A stretch of 9,136 nt of DNA from Methanobacterium sp. PtaU1.Bin242 (GCA_002067565.1 MVQZ01000303.1:1-9136); one strand, 5' to 3'; counted from the first letter of the stretch, positions 1 through 6,193 are shown. The notes: generated from the sequence alone by a model not told the origin. A program made the numbers and translations.

Positions 1-78
1 GGAATACAAAGAAAAACCACCAAAAAAGCACAAACAGAACTAACACTACAAACAATAGCCCACAACATAAAAAAATAG
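1..78 (+). mobile_element. C-terminal end of a probable IS transposase (partial)
   Basis: The frame open from base 1 ends at TAG 76-78 and gives 25 residues, ending TELTLQTIAHNIKK. A basic tail with an ExxLxxIAHNIKK-like end is typical of the C-terminus of DDE transposases of the IS5/IS1182 type, where this helix closes the catalytic domain. The catalytic acidic residues would lie upstream of the window. Only four bases separate the stop from a fragment of a small membrane-protein gene (83-187) whose homologue at 4087 is complete, so the element seems to have landed in, or deleted into, that gene. No terminal inverted repeat can be confirmed from one end. The family assignment rests on a short peptide and is tentative. 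Confidence 0.5.
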
Positions 79-82
79 ACAA

Positions 83-187
83 ATGGGACAATCCCAATAT
101 GTAATTTTTGCTTTTGGGGTCATATCATACGCTATTATCATTGCATTGATCTTAAAACCCAATATCATTAAAATACATTATCTCTAG
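83..187 (+). pseudogene. 3' remnant of a small four-helix membrane protein gene
   Basis: This frame reads YVIFAFGV at its start and ILKPNIIK near its end, then TAG 185-187. It matches the last third of the intact 119-residue protein at 4087-4446 (YVFFAFGI, LLFKPNIFK), covering the fourth membrane helix and the beginning of the basic tail. The first three helices are missing, replaced on the left by the transposase end. Similarity at the DNA level continues past the stop to about base 366, alongside 4342-4633, so this is one end of a larger segmental duplication rather than a new gene. An ATG at 83 exists but has no ribosome-binding site, and translation is doubtful. Confidence 0.6.
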
Positions 188-366
188 CTTTATTTACTAA
201 ATATGGATCCCATGAAAAATTTAATCTATATAGATATGACAAAATAATGGAGTGAGAATTACTATCAAGACTCTATTGGTCTCTTATTATCGAAAATACT
301 TAACGATATTGGCTTACAGATACATCTGTGATAGATTCTGGTGAAGTGGTAATGGCCACCACCATA
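98..366 (+). repeat. Segmental duplication, copy 1 (partner 4342-4633)
   Basis: Bases 98-366 align along their length with 4342-4633. They cover the end of a small membrane protein gene, an apparently non-coding stretch of about 110 bases (containing ggatcccatgaaaaattta in both copies), and the first part of a C39-like peptidase remnant. Identity is high by eye, with scattered single-base insertions and deletions. The open reading frames inside both copies are broken, so the duplicated unit has decayed since copying. Confidence 0.7.
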
Positions 367-474
367 TACTTATGAGTATCAGCAGCAAGCATACCAATAT
401 ACGTGGAAAAATGGATGGGATATCTTAAATGGAATGGATGGGATATCTTAAATGGATATTTATCACCATTATAA
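311..474 (+). pseudogene. Remnant of a C39-like peptidase head (copy R1)
   Basis: Read with one missing A, the frame gives GLQxTSVIDSGEVVMATTIY, which is the peptide just before the catalytic Cys of the better preserved copy at 4573. Where that copy has TGT for the catalytic Cys, this one has tta followed by TGA 373-375, so the nucleophile is lost and the frame stops. After it only SAA of the CGPAA motif is recognisable. The frame then runs through a 23-bp tandem repeat into a Trp/Tyr-rich stretch and ends at TAA 472-474. That stretch may be left over from the aromatic stalk. No function is expected. Confidence 0.6.
410..455. repeat. Two perfect copies of a 23-bp tandem repeat
   Basis: The unit beginning aatggatgggatatctta occupies 410-432 and is repeated without change at 433-455. 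Because 23 is not a multiple of three, the repeat shifts the reading frame. It lies in the tail of the decayed R1 copy and looks like a local replication-slippage duplication. Confidence 0.85.
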
Positions 475-538
475 TAATTAAAAATTCTTTAAATTAGTTA
501 GAATTAACTTAAATAAATTTATAAAATTTTGTGTGATT

Positions 539-1208
539 ATGAAAATTAAAAAAATTATATGGGATTCAATGGTATATCCTTTTTCTAATTTGAAAAATGT
601 TATTATTCTTGGTATATTTTGTATTATACCAATTATAGGAATACCTTTTGTTTTTGGATATTCATTTAGAGTAATAAGATCAACTTTGTCTAGCCATAAT
701 GAATTGCCTGCATTCGATGAATTGGGTGAAATGTTTGTAGATGGTCTGAAAGTATTATTGGTTGGTTTCGTATATATTTCATTACCAATAATACTTTTTG
801 GAGTTTTTAATGTAGCAACAAAAAATGCATATTTTAGTGATATGTATGGTATGTTAATAATAATGACAGCAGTTATACTTGCTATTTTTGCAATTTTACT
901 CAGTTCATTAGCATTCATAGCTCTTGGAAATATGGCCAAAGATGATAAAATGGCTTCAGCATTTAAATATAAGGAAATAGTTGAAAAAATTATCCCAAAT
1001 AGGTAGCTTTAAATATATTATATGGTTTATTGTAATGATACTCATCTTCATTGTATTTGGGGCGGTAGCAGATATTTTAAGTTCTATTTCACTCATAGGG
1101 GCGATTATTACAATTTTAATCATATCTCCATATTTTTATATTCTAGCTAGTAGGTCAATAGCTTTAATTTATAGCGACAGCGATCAAATGGAAAGAACTA
1201 TTGAATAA
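539..1208 (+). pseudogene. DUF4013-type multi-helix membrane protein, frame split
   Basis: Two overlapping frames make one protein of about 222 residues, the usual DUF4013 length. The first frame (539-1006) carries the family-like block FGYSFRVIRSTL, ELPAFDELGEMFVDGLK at about residues 39-71. Its predicted helices lie at about 21-42, 70-90 and 104-130. The second (981-1208) supplies two further helices and the tail SRSIALIYSD. They are separated by one extra A in the run 984-989: with five As the text reads EIVEKLSQIGSFKYIIWF. Such proteins occur as uncharacterised integral membrane proteins in methanogens. I prefer ATG 539 to GTG 533. No Shine-Dalgarno is seen, but AT-rich TATA-like DNA at about 509-526 would fit a leaderless transcript. 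The split may be a real mutation, a sequencing error or slippage. Confidence 0.72.
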
Positions 1209-1393
1209 TAATTTCCTTAACAGTGTCTGATTTGGTGTGAAAATTTTCAGGTTATTTGGGTTTAATTTTACGTATTGGTATTTAACCATCTGTTCCTGTT
1301 AAAAGTACAGTTGTGTGTTTTGTTAATATTAAAATAGAGTTTTAAGAATCGAAAAATTTATCTAGGAAATGCCCTGGAAATTTTTAAACATTG
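1209..1393. other. Gap without a recognisable gene
   Basis: This AT-rich stretch follows the DUF4013 gene and precedes the first orphan tip. I find no open frame of note and no clear peptidase-head remnant, although by analogy with the copy at 4573 a head would be expected here. A 10-base palindrome, gaaaattttc, and T-rich DNA near 1239-1275 could mark the end of the DUF4013 transcript, but this is weak. Confidence 0.4.
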
Positions 1394-1918
1394 ATGACAT
1401 ATATTGCGCATTCGTATTGGGTTCCTGGTCATTTGAGCTATTATTACATGGTGATTGATAGGTATATTCCTTATTATGTTCCGGTGTTGTCTTATCGTGT
1501 TCTTTGGAGGCAGTGGACTCCTTGGGGCATATATAATGTAGGGATTTGGTATATTTCCGGTTATCAAAAGAAATATTACCATCTCAAGTACACTGCAAAA
1601 ATATATTATTGTGTCCCAGGACACTTTAAATTGTATGCCGACTACGTAAGAGAACCAGACCCAGGAGATGTAATTTGGTGGAAATATGGATTGAAAATGG
1701 CCGTAGGGACTGGTACGGTGGCTTTTGTAGGGGAAACTTTGATACTTGGAGTAGTGGATAAATTTAGCCTATTATTTGGGGTTGCTGGAACTATTTCTTA
1801 TGTAACTAGTATCCTTGATTATTATAATCCTGATCCTAATCCCACTGGACGTGGAGAAGGATATATAAATACGATACACCCCAGTTGGGATCCTTATCTG
1901 AAAGAAAATACATTTTAA
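1394..1918 (+). CDS. Orphan aromatic-stalk plus hydrophobic tip protein (tip A)
   Basis: The 174-residue product is not a family I can name. Residues 1-84 form an aromatic stalk with 19 Tyr and 5 Trp and recurring W/C-V-P-G-H and Y-I-P/Y-V-P turns (YWVPGH at 8-13, CVPGH at 73-77). After VREPDPGD (85-92) comes a Gly/Val/Leu-rich hydrophobic segment at about 98-142 that could form a membrane hairpin. The end carries NPDPNPTG (145-152) and GEGYINTI. The stalk matches that of the C39-headed copy at 4573, but the peptidase head is absent here, so this is probably a headless C-terminal piece. ATG 1394 and TTG 1391 follow an in-frame stop at 1385-1387, without a Shine-Dalgarno. A small membrane protein gene follows 68 bases later, consistent with a toxin-tip/immunity pair. 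Whether it is translated is uncertain. Confidence 0.55.
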   Translation: MTYIAHSYWVPGHLSYYYMVIDRYIPYYVPVLSYRVLWRQWTPWGIYNVGIWYISGYQKKYYHLKYTAKIYYCVPGHFKLYADYVREPDPGDVIWWKYGLKMAVGTGTVAFVGETLILGVVDKFSLLFGVAGTISYVTSILDYYNPDPNPTGRGEGYINTIHPSWDPYLKENTF

Positions 1919-1953
1919 TTAAGAGAAACTTAATGTTAAACAACTTAATTAAA
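1914..1953 (+). terminator. Inverted repeat over the stop codon of tip A
   Basis: TTTAATTAAG (1914-1923) pairs perfectly with CTTAATTAAA (1944-1953) across a 20-base loop, and the left arm includes the stop codon. The stem is all A/T except one pair and no U-run follows, so its role as a terminator is doubtful. It could equally be chance in AT-rich DNA. Confidence 0.25.
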
Positions 1954-1986
1954 GTGGATAGTATTTAGGTCTATGAGGAATTAATA

Positions 1987-2358
1987 ATGGTTAAAATGAC
2001 TTGGGGAATAGGAATTCTATTGGGGTTAATTGTTTTGTTAGGATTTATTTCATTTTTGGATTCCGGAGATTTGAGGGGGTTATGTTTATCACTTATTACC
2101 TTCTACTTTCTTTTTTATGCCTGTTTTGAGTCTTTACAAAAATTATTATTTAATTCATGGATAGGGTTAGTTAGTATGTTATTTTTTCAAGTTTTACCTG
2201 TGGTTTATCTTTATATAAATAGATCTATTTATTTCATGGAAACAAAGGATTATATCTATTTTTGTACATTATTAGTGTGTATGATATTTACTATATCTTT
2301 GTGGGTTTATTATCGTATTCGTAAGGTATCAAGTGATCAAATAGTAACTTTTCAGTAG
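1987..2358 (+). CDS. Small four-helix membrane protein (candidate immunity protein)
   Basis: The 123-residue product has four hydrophobic helices at about 6-24, 30-48, 57-76 and 89-109 and a basic tail (YYRIRK). Just before the last helix it reads KDYIYF, comparable to REYVFF in the gene at 4087 and NDYLYF in the broken gene at 3226, which ties these proteins into one loose family. GAGG at 1975-1978, eight bases before ATG, is a convincing ribosome-binding site. The gene follows tip A by 68 bases and precedes a C39 remnant. Small multi-helix membrane proteins placed directly behind a toxin often protect the producer, and that role is inferred from position only. I recognise no named domain. 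Confidence 0.65.
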   Translation: MVKMTWGIGILLGLIVLLGFISFLDSGDLRGLCLSLITFYFLFYACFESLQKLLFNSWIGLVSMLFFQVLPVVYLYINRSIYFMETKDYIYFCTLLVCMIFTISLWVYYRIRKVSSDQIVTFQ

Positions 2359-2392
2359 TATCACTAAGCATTCAACCATTAGGCAGAATATA

Positions 2393-2536
2393 GCCACCAG
2401 TATTTATACCTGTGGACCCGCTGCCTTAGCAACCATCTTAAAAAAATTAGGAATATATGCTACTGAAGCTGAATTATCTCAGAAAGCAGGAACTGATTAT
2501 ACTAGGACTTGTTTGATGCCTAACTTAGGAAAATGA
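2393..2536 (+). pseudogene. Internally deleted C39-like peptidase remnant (copy R2)
   Basis: The frame is open from 2348 to TGA 2534-2536 but has no start codon near its beginning. It encodes TSIYTCGPAALATILKKLG, the catalytic-Cys motif of C39-like peptidases, continues through EAELSQKAGTD, and then jumps to the PNLGK of the DPNLG motif. In the fuller copy at 4573 about 180 bases lie between these two points, including the catalytic His codon, so an internal deletion has removed the core. The same deletion is present in copy R6 (6194-6434). The remnant lies directly upstream of the PsbP-related gene and now forms its upstream region. Confidence 0.7.
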
Positions 2537-2562
2537 AATAAATGATTATAATTATATATTTT

Positions 2563-2570
2563 AAGGAGGT
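2563..2570 (+). promoter_or_regulatory. Perfect Shine-Dalgarno that fixes the PsbP start
   Basis: AAGGAGGT lies six bases before ATG 2577. This selects the ATG over the in-frame TTG at 2571, which sits directly against the site. Confidence 0.75.
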
Positions 2571-2576
2571 TTGAAC

Positions 2577-3146
2577 ATGTCTAGAAATAATATTATTGTA
2601 TTGATAGTTTTTATGATCATTGGTGTTTTAGGACTTGGATTTTTAGTTTATACCAGTGTCAATACGCTAGCAAACACTATTTTGATTGATGAGGATGATA
2701 ATGATGTGAATGGTGTATCTACTTATTCAGGCAATGGTGTTAGTTTTGATTATCCTAAAGCATGGGTTTTAGATGAAAGTTCCTCTGGACCTGTTTCTGG
2801 AACTAAAATTGTCTCAGTACAAAAAATCAGCTCGGAAAATGAAAAGGCCCCATCATTCCAGGTCACAATAGTACCAGATGCAACAGGACATGTAATCATC
2901 AGATCGTTTTTTGAGAGCTCAAACTCTCAATTAATCCAAAATAAAACCATACAATTAGACAATACAAACACTACAGCAGTTTTGTTCACATATATGGATC
3001 CAGATTTTGGGAAAAGGAAGATGATGGAAATAAATCTTGTAAAAAAAGGTTATCAGTATTTATTGTTATTTGAAACTTCAGAATCGGATTTTGATAAAGA
3101 AAAACCGAATTTCGATATGATACTTAACAGTTTCAAAACTAACTGA
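2577..3146 (+). CDS. PsbP-related exported protein (copy 1)
   Basis: The 189-residue protein starts with an uncleaved-type signal anchor at about residues 5-30, without a lipobox Cys. After a short acidic linker (DEDDNDVN) it carries a soluble domain that opens with YSGNGVSFDYPKAW, the hallmark start of the PsbP/DcrB-like fold common in methanogen exported proteins. The later segments GKRKMMEINLVKKGYQ and DMILNSFKTN fit the family's ending. The molecular role is not known for archaeal members; extracellular or envelope-facing location is inferred. It is about 95% identical to the product at 6475, differing at roughly nine residues plus a one-residue gap. A broken membrane-protein gene follows. 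The start is set by the adjacent AAGGAGGT. Confidence 0.78.
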   Translation: MSRNNIIVLIVFMIIGVLGLGFLVYTSVNTLANTILIDEDDNDVNGVSTYSGNGVSFDYPKAWVLDESSSGPVSGTKIVSVQKISSENEKAPSFQVTIVPDATGHVIIRSFFESSNSQLIQNKTIQLDNTNTTAVLFTYMDPDFGKRKMMEINLVKKGYQYLLLFETSESDFDKEKPNFDMILNSFKTN

Positions 3147-3225
3147 ATCATACAAAAGGATATCTACTTTACTGACATCCCGGGATACAGATTTCAATTG
3201 TTAATAAACTGAGATGGAGAAAGAA

Positions 3226-3594
3226 ATGCAAAAAGAATCACTATGAATAATTTTTTATACGATAATTACTATTGGTGCATTTTTATCATTTTTAATTTAT
3301 GGAAACTTTTTAGATTTAGCTATAAGCCTCGTTCTTCTCCCTATCTTTTTCATACTAATGTTCAGGATTAAAAAAATCAGTCTTAAGTTATTATTAAGAA
3401 GTTTAGTAGGCACAATAATAATCCAAATTTTAGCTATTGCGTATTATTTACTTAAACATATCTTCATATCTAAAAACTACAAACGATTACCTGTACTTTT
3501 ATGGCATTTTAGGATGGATAACACTCACTACGATTTCATTAGTTTATATGAATCGTCGTAAAGACCAAATAACTAATAATAATAATAATAATAA
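3226..3594 (+). pseudogene. Broken small four-helix membrane protein gene
   Basis: From ATG 3226, preceded by a ggaga-type site, the frame reads MQKESL and then stops at TGA 3244-3246. The same frame continues open (AFLSFLIYGNFLDLAISLVLL onward) through three hydrophobic helices to about 3485. A frameshift there moves the homologous end (NDYLYF, fourth helix, VYMNRRKDQ) into another frame. The reconstructed product resembles the intact proteins at 1987 and 4087 in length, helix number and the [KNR][DE]Y before helix four. A run of six AAT codons at 3575-3592 follows. The shifted frame then runs into the remnant of an aromatic stalk and ends at 3649, indicating that a peptidase head and most of a stalk were deleted in between. 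It is a dead gene by sequence. Confidence 0.65.
3575..3592. repeat. Trinucleotide run (AAT)6
   Basis: Six uninterrupted AAT units lie at the join between the broken membrane-protein gene and the stalk remnant of tip B. It is a simple-sequence tract, probably formed by slippage, and marks a likely deletion scar. Confidence 0.85.
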
Positions 3595-3611
3595 ATTATG
3601 TGAACAATCTA

Positions 3612-3974
3612 TCCATTTTGGTTCCAGATTTACAAGCTTTTGGGAGTAATACCAGTACCGGACCACTAAGAACCCATGTGGCTTAGGTGAGAGAAGCGGA
3701 TGCAAGTGATTTAAACTACAAAAATTTCATTGGTGCAACTGCCACTTTAGCTAGTGCAGGTTATTTGGGGGTGGAAGTTTCTGGAACAGTTCTAATTTCG
3801 GGTGTAGCTGCATCCTTAACAAAAGGTACAATCGCCAACGCAATTTTTTCTGCATATGGTTTCTATGGAACTGACTTTACCAAAATTGTTAATCCTGATC
3901 CTAATCCCACTGGAGCAGGAGAGGGATATGTAAATATGATAGACCCCAGTATGGAATGGATGGTTTCTAACTGA
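3612..3974 (+). pseudogene. Truncated stalk and hydrophobic tip (tip B)
   Basis: Bases 3612-3683 align with the stalk of the copy at 4573 around GLIPIPGHNELR: here GVIPVPDH, then TAA, then EPMWLR, with further frame breaks. From GTG 3687 a clean 95-residue frame runs to TGA 3972-3974. It starts VREADASD (compare VREPDPGD in tip A), followed by an Ala/Gly/Ser-rich hydrophobic segment at about residues 15-50, and ends NPDPNPTGAGEGYVNMIDPS. Architecture is the same as tip A, but the hydrophobic core differs while the 60-base tail is nearly identical. There is no ribosome-binding site before GTG 3687. The piece may be a silent cassette. A complete small membrane-protein gene follows at 4087. Confidence 0.6.
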
Positions 3975-4024
3975 TAAACAACGACAAACATGGTGGCCAA
4001 AGTATTATATGGTTATTTTAAAAA

Positions 4025-4060
4025 AAGTGTATATCAGACACTTTATTTAATAATTTTTTA
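4025..4060 (+). terminator. Hairpin with U-rich tail after tip B
   Basis: AAAGTGT (4025-4031) and ACACTTT (4039-4045) form a perfect 7-bp stem with a 7-base loop, followed by A/T-rich DNA ending in six Ts (4055-4060). It would separate tip B from the membrane-protein gene at 4087. The stem is short, so confidence is moderate. Confidence 0.4.
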
Positions 4061-4086
4061 GGATTTAAAATTAAAGAGTCAAAAAA

Positions 4087-4446
4087 ATGAACGACAGAAA
4101 TTTTTTTATTATACTGTTATTGACTTTAGTTGGTGTATTTTTTAATTACTTATCTTCAGGAAATCCAGGATTGCTAGTTTTTTGTTTAGGTATTATCGGA
4201 GTATTGATTTCTAGATCAAAGCTCATCAATTACAATCGAAATGTTTATTACGTAATTTTATTATTTATAATAATAGTCCAAGGCATAATCTTGATTGATA
4301 ACTATTTATATAAACTAACATATCTGCAGAACATTAGAGAATACGTATTCTTTGCTTTCGGAATTTTAGCATGTATTCTTGTCATCACATTGCTTTTTAA
4401 ACCCAATATCTTTAAAGAAATTGAAAAAATTAATGAAAGTACATAA
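4087..4446 (+). CDS. Small four-helix membrane protein (candidate immunity protein)
   Basis: The product is 119 residues with helices at about 6-22, 28-42, 52-70 and 86-103. The third helix is preceded by basic residues (SRSKLINYNR) and the fourth by IREYVFF. It ends in a charged tail (FKPNIFKEIEKINEST). Its last third is duplicated as the remnant at 83-187. It shares length, topology and the [KNR][DE]Y motif with the genes at 1987, 3226 and 5803. No Shine-Dalgarno is seen before ATG 4087, only aaaaaaa, while TTTATTTAAT at 4043-4052 would fit a weak TATA box. It lies behind tip B and before the best preserved C39 copy. An immunity or protective role is inferred from this arrangement; no named family is recognised. 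Confidence 0.6.
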   Translation: MNDRNFFIILLLTLVGVFFNYLSSGNPGLLVFCLGIIGVLISRSKLINYNRNVYYVILLFIIIVQGIILIDNYLYKLTYLQNIREYVFFAFGILACILVITLLFKPNIFKEIEKINEST

Positions 4447-4633
4447 CCATTATTTACTAAATAATGGATCCCATGAAAAATTTAATATATTTACAGATAT
4501 GACAAAATAATGGAGTGAGATTACTATCAAGACTATTGGTCTCTTATTATCGAAAATACTTAACGATAATTAGGCTTACAGAATACATCTGTAATAGACT
4601 CTGGTGAAGTGTAATGGCCCCACTACCATCTAC
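4342..4633 (+). repeat. Segmental duplication, copy 2 (partner 98-366)
   Basis: This covers the end of the membrane-protein gene, the non-coding spacer and the first residues of the C39 copy R4, in the same order as 98-366. The spacer (about 4447-4560) is as well conserved as the coding ends although no intact frame spans it. It may hold the former promoter and signal-peptide region of the peptidase gene. Confidence 0.7.
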
Positions 4634-5630
4634 ACATGTGGACCAGCAGCACTAGCTACAATCCTCAAAAATCTGGAAATCTATACTACAGAAGCCTAAC
4701 TGGCTGAACTAGCAGGTACAGACGAAATAGGAACCAGTTTGTATGGATTGAAGGAAGTAACACTAGTTAAAGGAGCAACAACTGCAATAGGGGCAAGATT
4801 AACCATAGACCAACTTAGAGCCAATTATTTGGTAGTTCTATCGATCGATGGGACTAATCACTTCGAAGTTGTGCAAAGCATCACTGACACAACAGTTTAT
4901 CTATTCGACCCTAACCTGGGAAACATTGAAATGACACGGGATAAATTCAATGAACTCTACACTGGAATTGCACTAATCATCAACGAACAAGCACCAACAA
5001 ACGCAACACTATTAACCGACGATGAAATGAGAGACATCAAAGCAAACGGGTATTGGCAAAAGGTTGAACACACCTATTGGTTACCAGGGTACATATACTA
5101 TACATACCATTATGTAAGCTTCACGGTAACAGTACCTTACTTCTACACAGTTTGGGTTCCAAGTTACAAACTTTGGGGACTGATACCCATACCCGGACAC
5201 AACGAACTCCGCATAGGCATATGCACAGTAAATTATGGATACTGGATCCCCATACCACACATTGTACTTCCTCATAAAGTAACATTATTACACATATCAT
5301 TATGTGGAAGTGAAAGTTAATCAGGCAAGACAGGATTTTATGTTTGATTTGTCAACAACTTTACTTGGTATTGCACTTGCACCACCTAGTAGTGGAACGT
5401 CTCTGGTTGCGACACTTACATCTGCACCAAGTTTAGTGAGAGATATATCTAGGAATTATAATGCAATATTTTATGGTGGATCTGCAATGGAAGCATATGT
5501 TGATGGTAAATTAAGGATGAAACAAGAATGGTTTAATATTGAAATTTTTGATTATAATGGAAAACAAGTGTATCCCTATAGTAACCCTTTGGATAACTTT
5601 TATCAACAAAAACCAATTTTACCCAATTAA
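4573..5630 (+). pseudogene. C39-headed aromatic-stalk protein, best preserved copy (R4)
   Basis: This is the most complete copy of the repeated exported protein. The C39-like peptidase head shows the catalytic Cys in TCGPAALATIL (TGT 4637-4639), His in TNHFEVV (CAC 4859-4861) and Asp in FDPNLGNIEM (GAC 4907-4909), so the Cys-His-Asp triad is visible. A stalk with WLPGY, VWVPSY, IPIPGH and YWIPIPH follows to about 5278. The tip (5304-5630) has an Ala/Leu/Ser-rich segment, then NIEIFDYNGKQVYPY. Three lesions are seen: a frameshift near 4611, TAA at 4697-4699 where paralogues have GAA, and a frame change at about 5278-5283 (HYYTYHYVEVK continues in the new frame). C39-like peptidases cut peptides, often after Gly-Gly; the substrate here is unknown. 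A membrane-protein gene follows at 5803. Confidence 0.72.
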
Positions 5631-5739
5631 TATTTGGAAAAAAAATTGATGAGAAAATGTAGACGTGTTGATTAAATAAGAAGAAAGAATTAAATGAATT
5701 TGTAAGAAACTCAGATAATGAAAAAGGATCATTAAAACA

Positions 5740-5771
5740 TTTTTCTTATATTTTTTATTTTAGTCTTTTTA
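5740..5771 (+). terminator. Poly-U transcript end
   Basis: Repeated T-runs (catttttc, attttttatttt, ctttttag) lie between the R4 tip and the next gene. Archaeal transcription commonly ends at such U-rich tracts without a hairpin. Assignment is by composition only. Confidence 0.35.
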
Positions 5772-5802
5772 GAATCATATTCAAGAATTTAATCAGCGTT
5801 TA

Positions 5803-6153
5803 ATGGAGTTGTTATGTATGGTATTTATGAGAGGAGCAGAATTCATACTTGGCTTTTTCGCTTTATTAATATTAGTCAATTTAGATGACTACCTATTAAT
5901 TATTCCCATGCTATTTATTTGTTGTATACTTTTTGTTACAGGTACATTTGATTTATTAAATCATAGGAATATCTCTCATTTGATATTTGTTTCACTAATA
6001 TTAGTGATATTTGGGTTGGTAAGTTACATTCTGCTATCTTCTAATAATTATGTGACAATACGGGATTGGTTTACCATCATTGGGATTTCAATAATGATAT
6101 TTGTAGGAGTTATGTTTCGAGTTAGAGAGTGGAACAAACTGAAAAAAGCATGA
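5803..6153 (+). CDS. Small four-helix membrane protein (candidate immunity protein)
   Basis: The product is 116 residues from ATG 5803. GGAG at 5805-5808, nine bases before an in-frame ATG at 5818, favours the shorter 111-residue start (MVFMRGAEF). Helices lie at about 12-26, 30-50, 57-78 and 88-105, with a basic tail (RVREWNKLKKA). IRDW before the last helix corresponds to IREY in the protein at 4087. Sequence similarity is otherwise low, as expected if each member matches a different tip. It follows the R4 tip by 172 bases and precedes the R6 peptidase remnant. Function is inferred from position; no named family is recognised. Confidence 0.6.
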   Translation: MELLCMVFMRGAEFILGFFALLILVNLDDYLLIIPMLFICCILFVTGTFDLLNHRNISHLIFVSLILVIFGLVSYILLSSNNYVTIRDWFTIIGISIMIFVGVMFRVREWNKLKKA

Positions 6154-6193
6154 TAATTTCAAACCTGAATTGTGTATATTATAGACCCAGAAA

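Larger units (their letters stand above)
2391..3225 (+). repeat. Long direct repeat, copy 1 (partner about 6287-7118)
   Basis: The unit comprises a deleted C39 remnant, a perfect Shine-Dalgarno, the PsbP-related gene and about 70 bases downstream (gaatcatacaaaaggatatc onward). Similarity to the second copy is near-perfect through most of the unit and fades around 3190-3225. Because pseudogene and spacer are as well conserved as the gene, the duplication appears recent. Confidence 0.8.

Noticed and set aside
478..939. 153-residue open frame on the minus strand
   Set aside because: It lies fully opposite the DUF4013 gene, whose plus-strand product has recognisable family blocks; the minus product is low-complexity Ile/Asn/Lys-rich, typical of an antisense shadow in AT-rich DNA.
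1358..1624. Minus-strand frame opposite tip A
   Set aside because: The plus strand has stalk homology to the 4573 copy; the minus product shows no domain.
3177..3186. Palindrome ATCCCGGGAT as an operator downstream of the PsbP gene
   Set aside because: It is only 10 bases, lies after the gene, and the other copy keeps just the arms; it could be an RNA hairpin but support is too weak for a feature.
4697..4699. Read-through of the internal stop in the peptidase domain
   Set aside because: The codon is TAA, not the TAG used for pyrrolysine, and two more frame lesions exist in the same copy.
5077..5277. Alternative plus and minus frames within the stalk of R4
   Set aside because: The main frame shows homology with tip A and C39 continuity; the others have no such support.
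5669..5800. Possible 43-residue charged-then-hydrophobic frame ending at TAA about 5800
   Set aside because: It has no ATG, GTG or TTG in frame and overlaps the U-rich terminator region.
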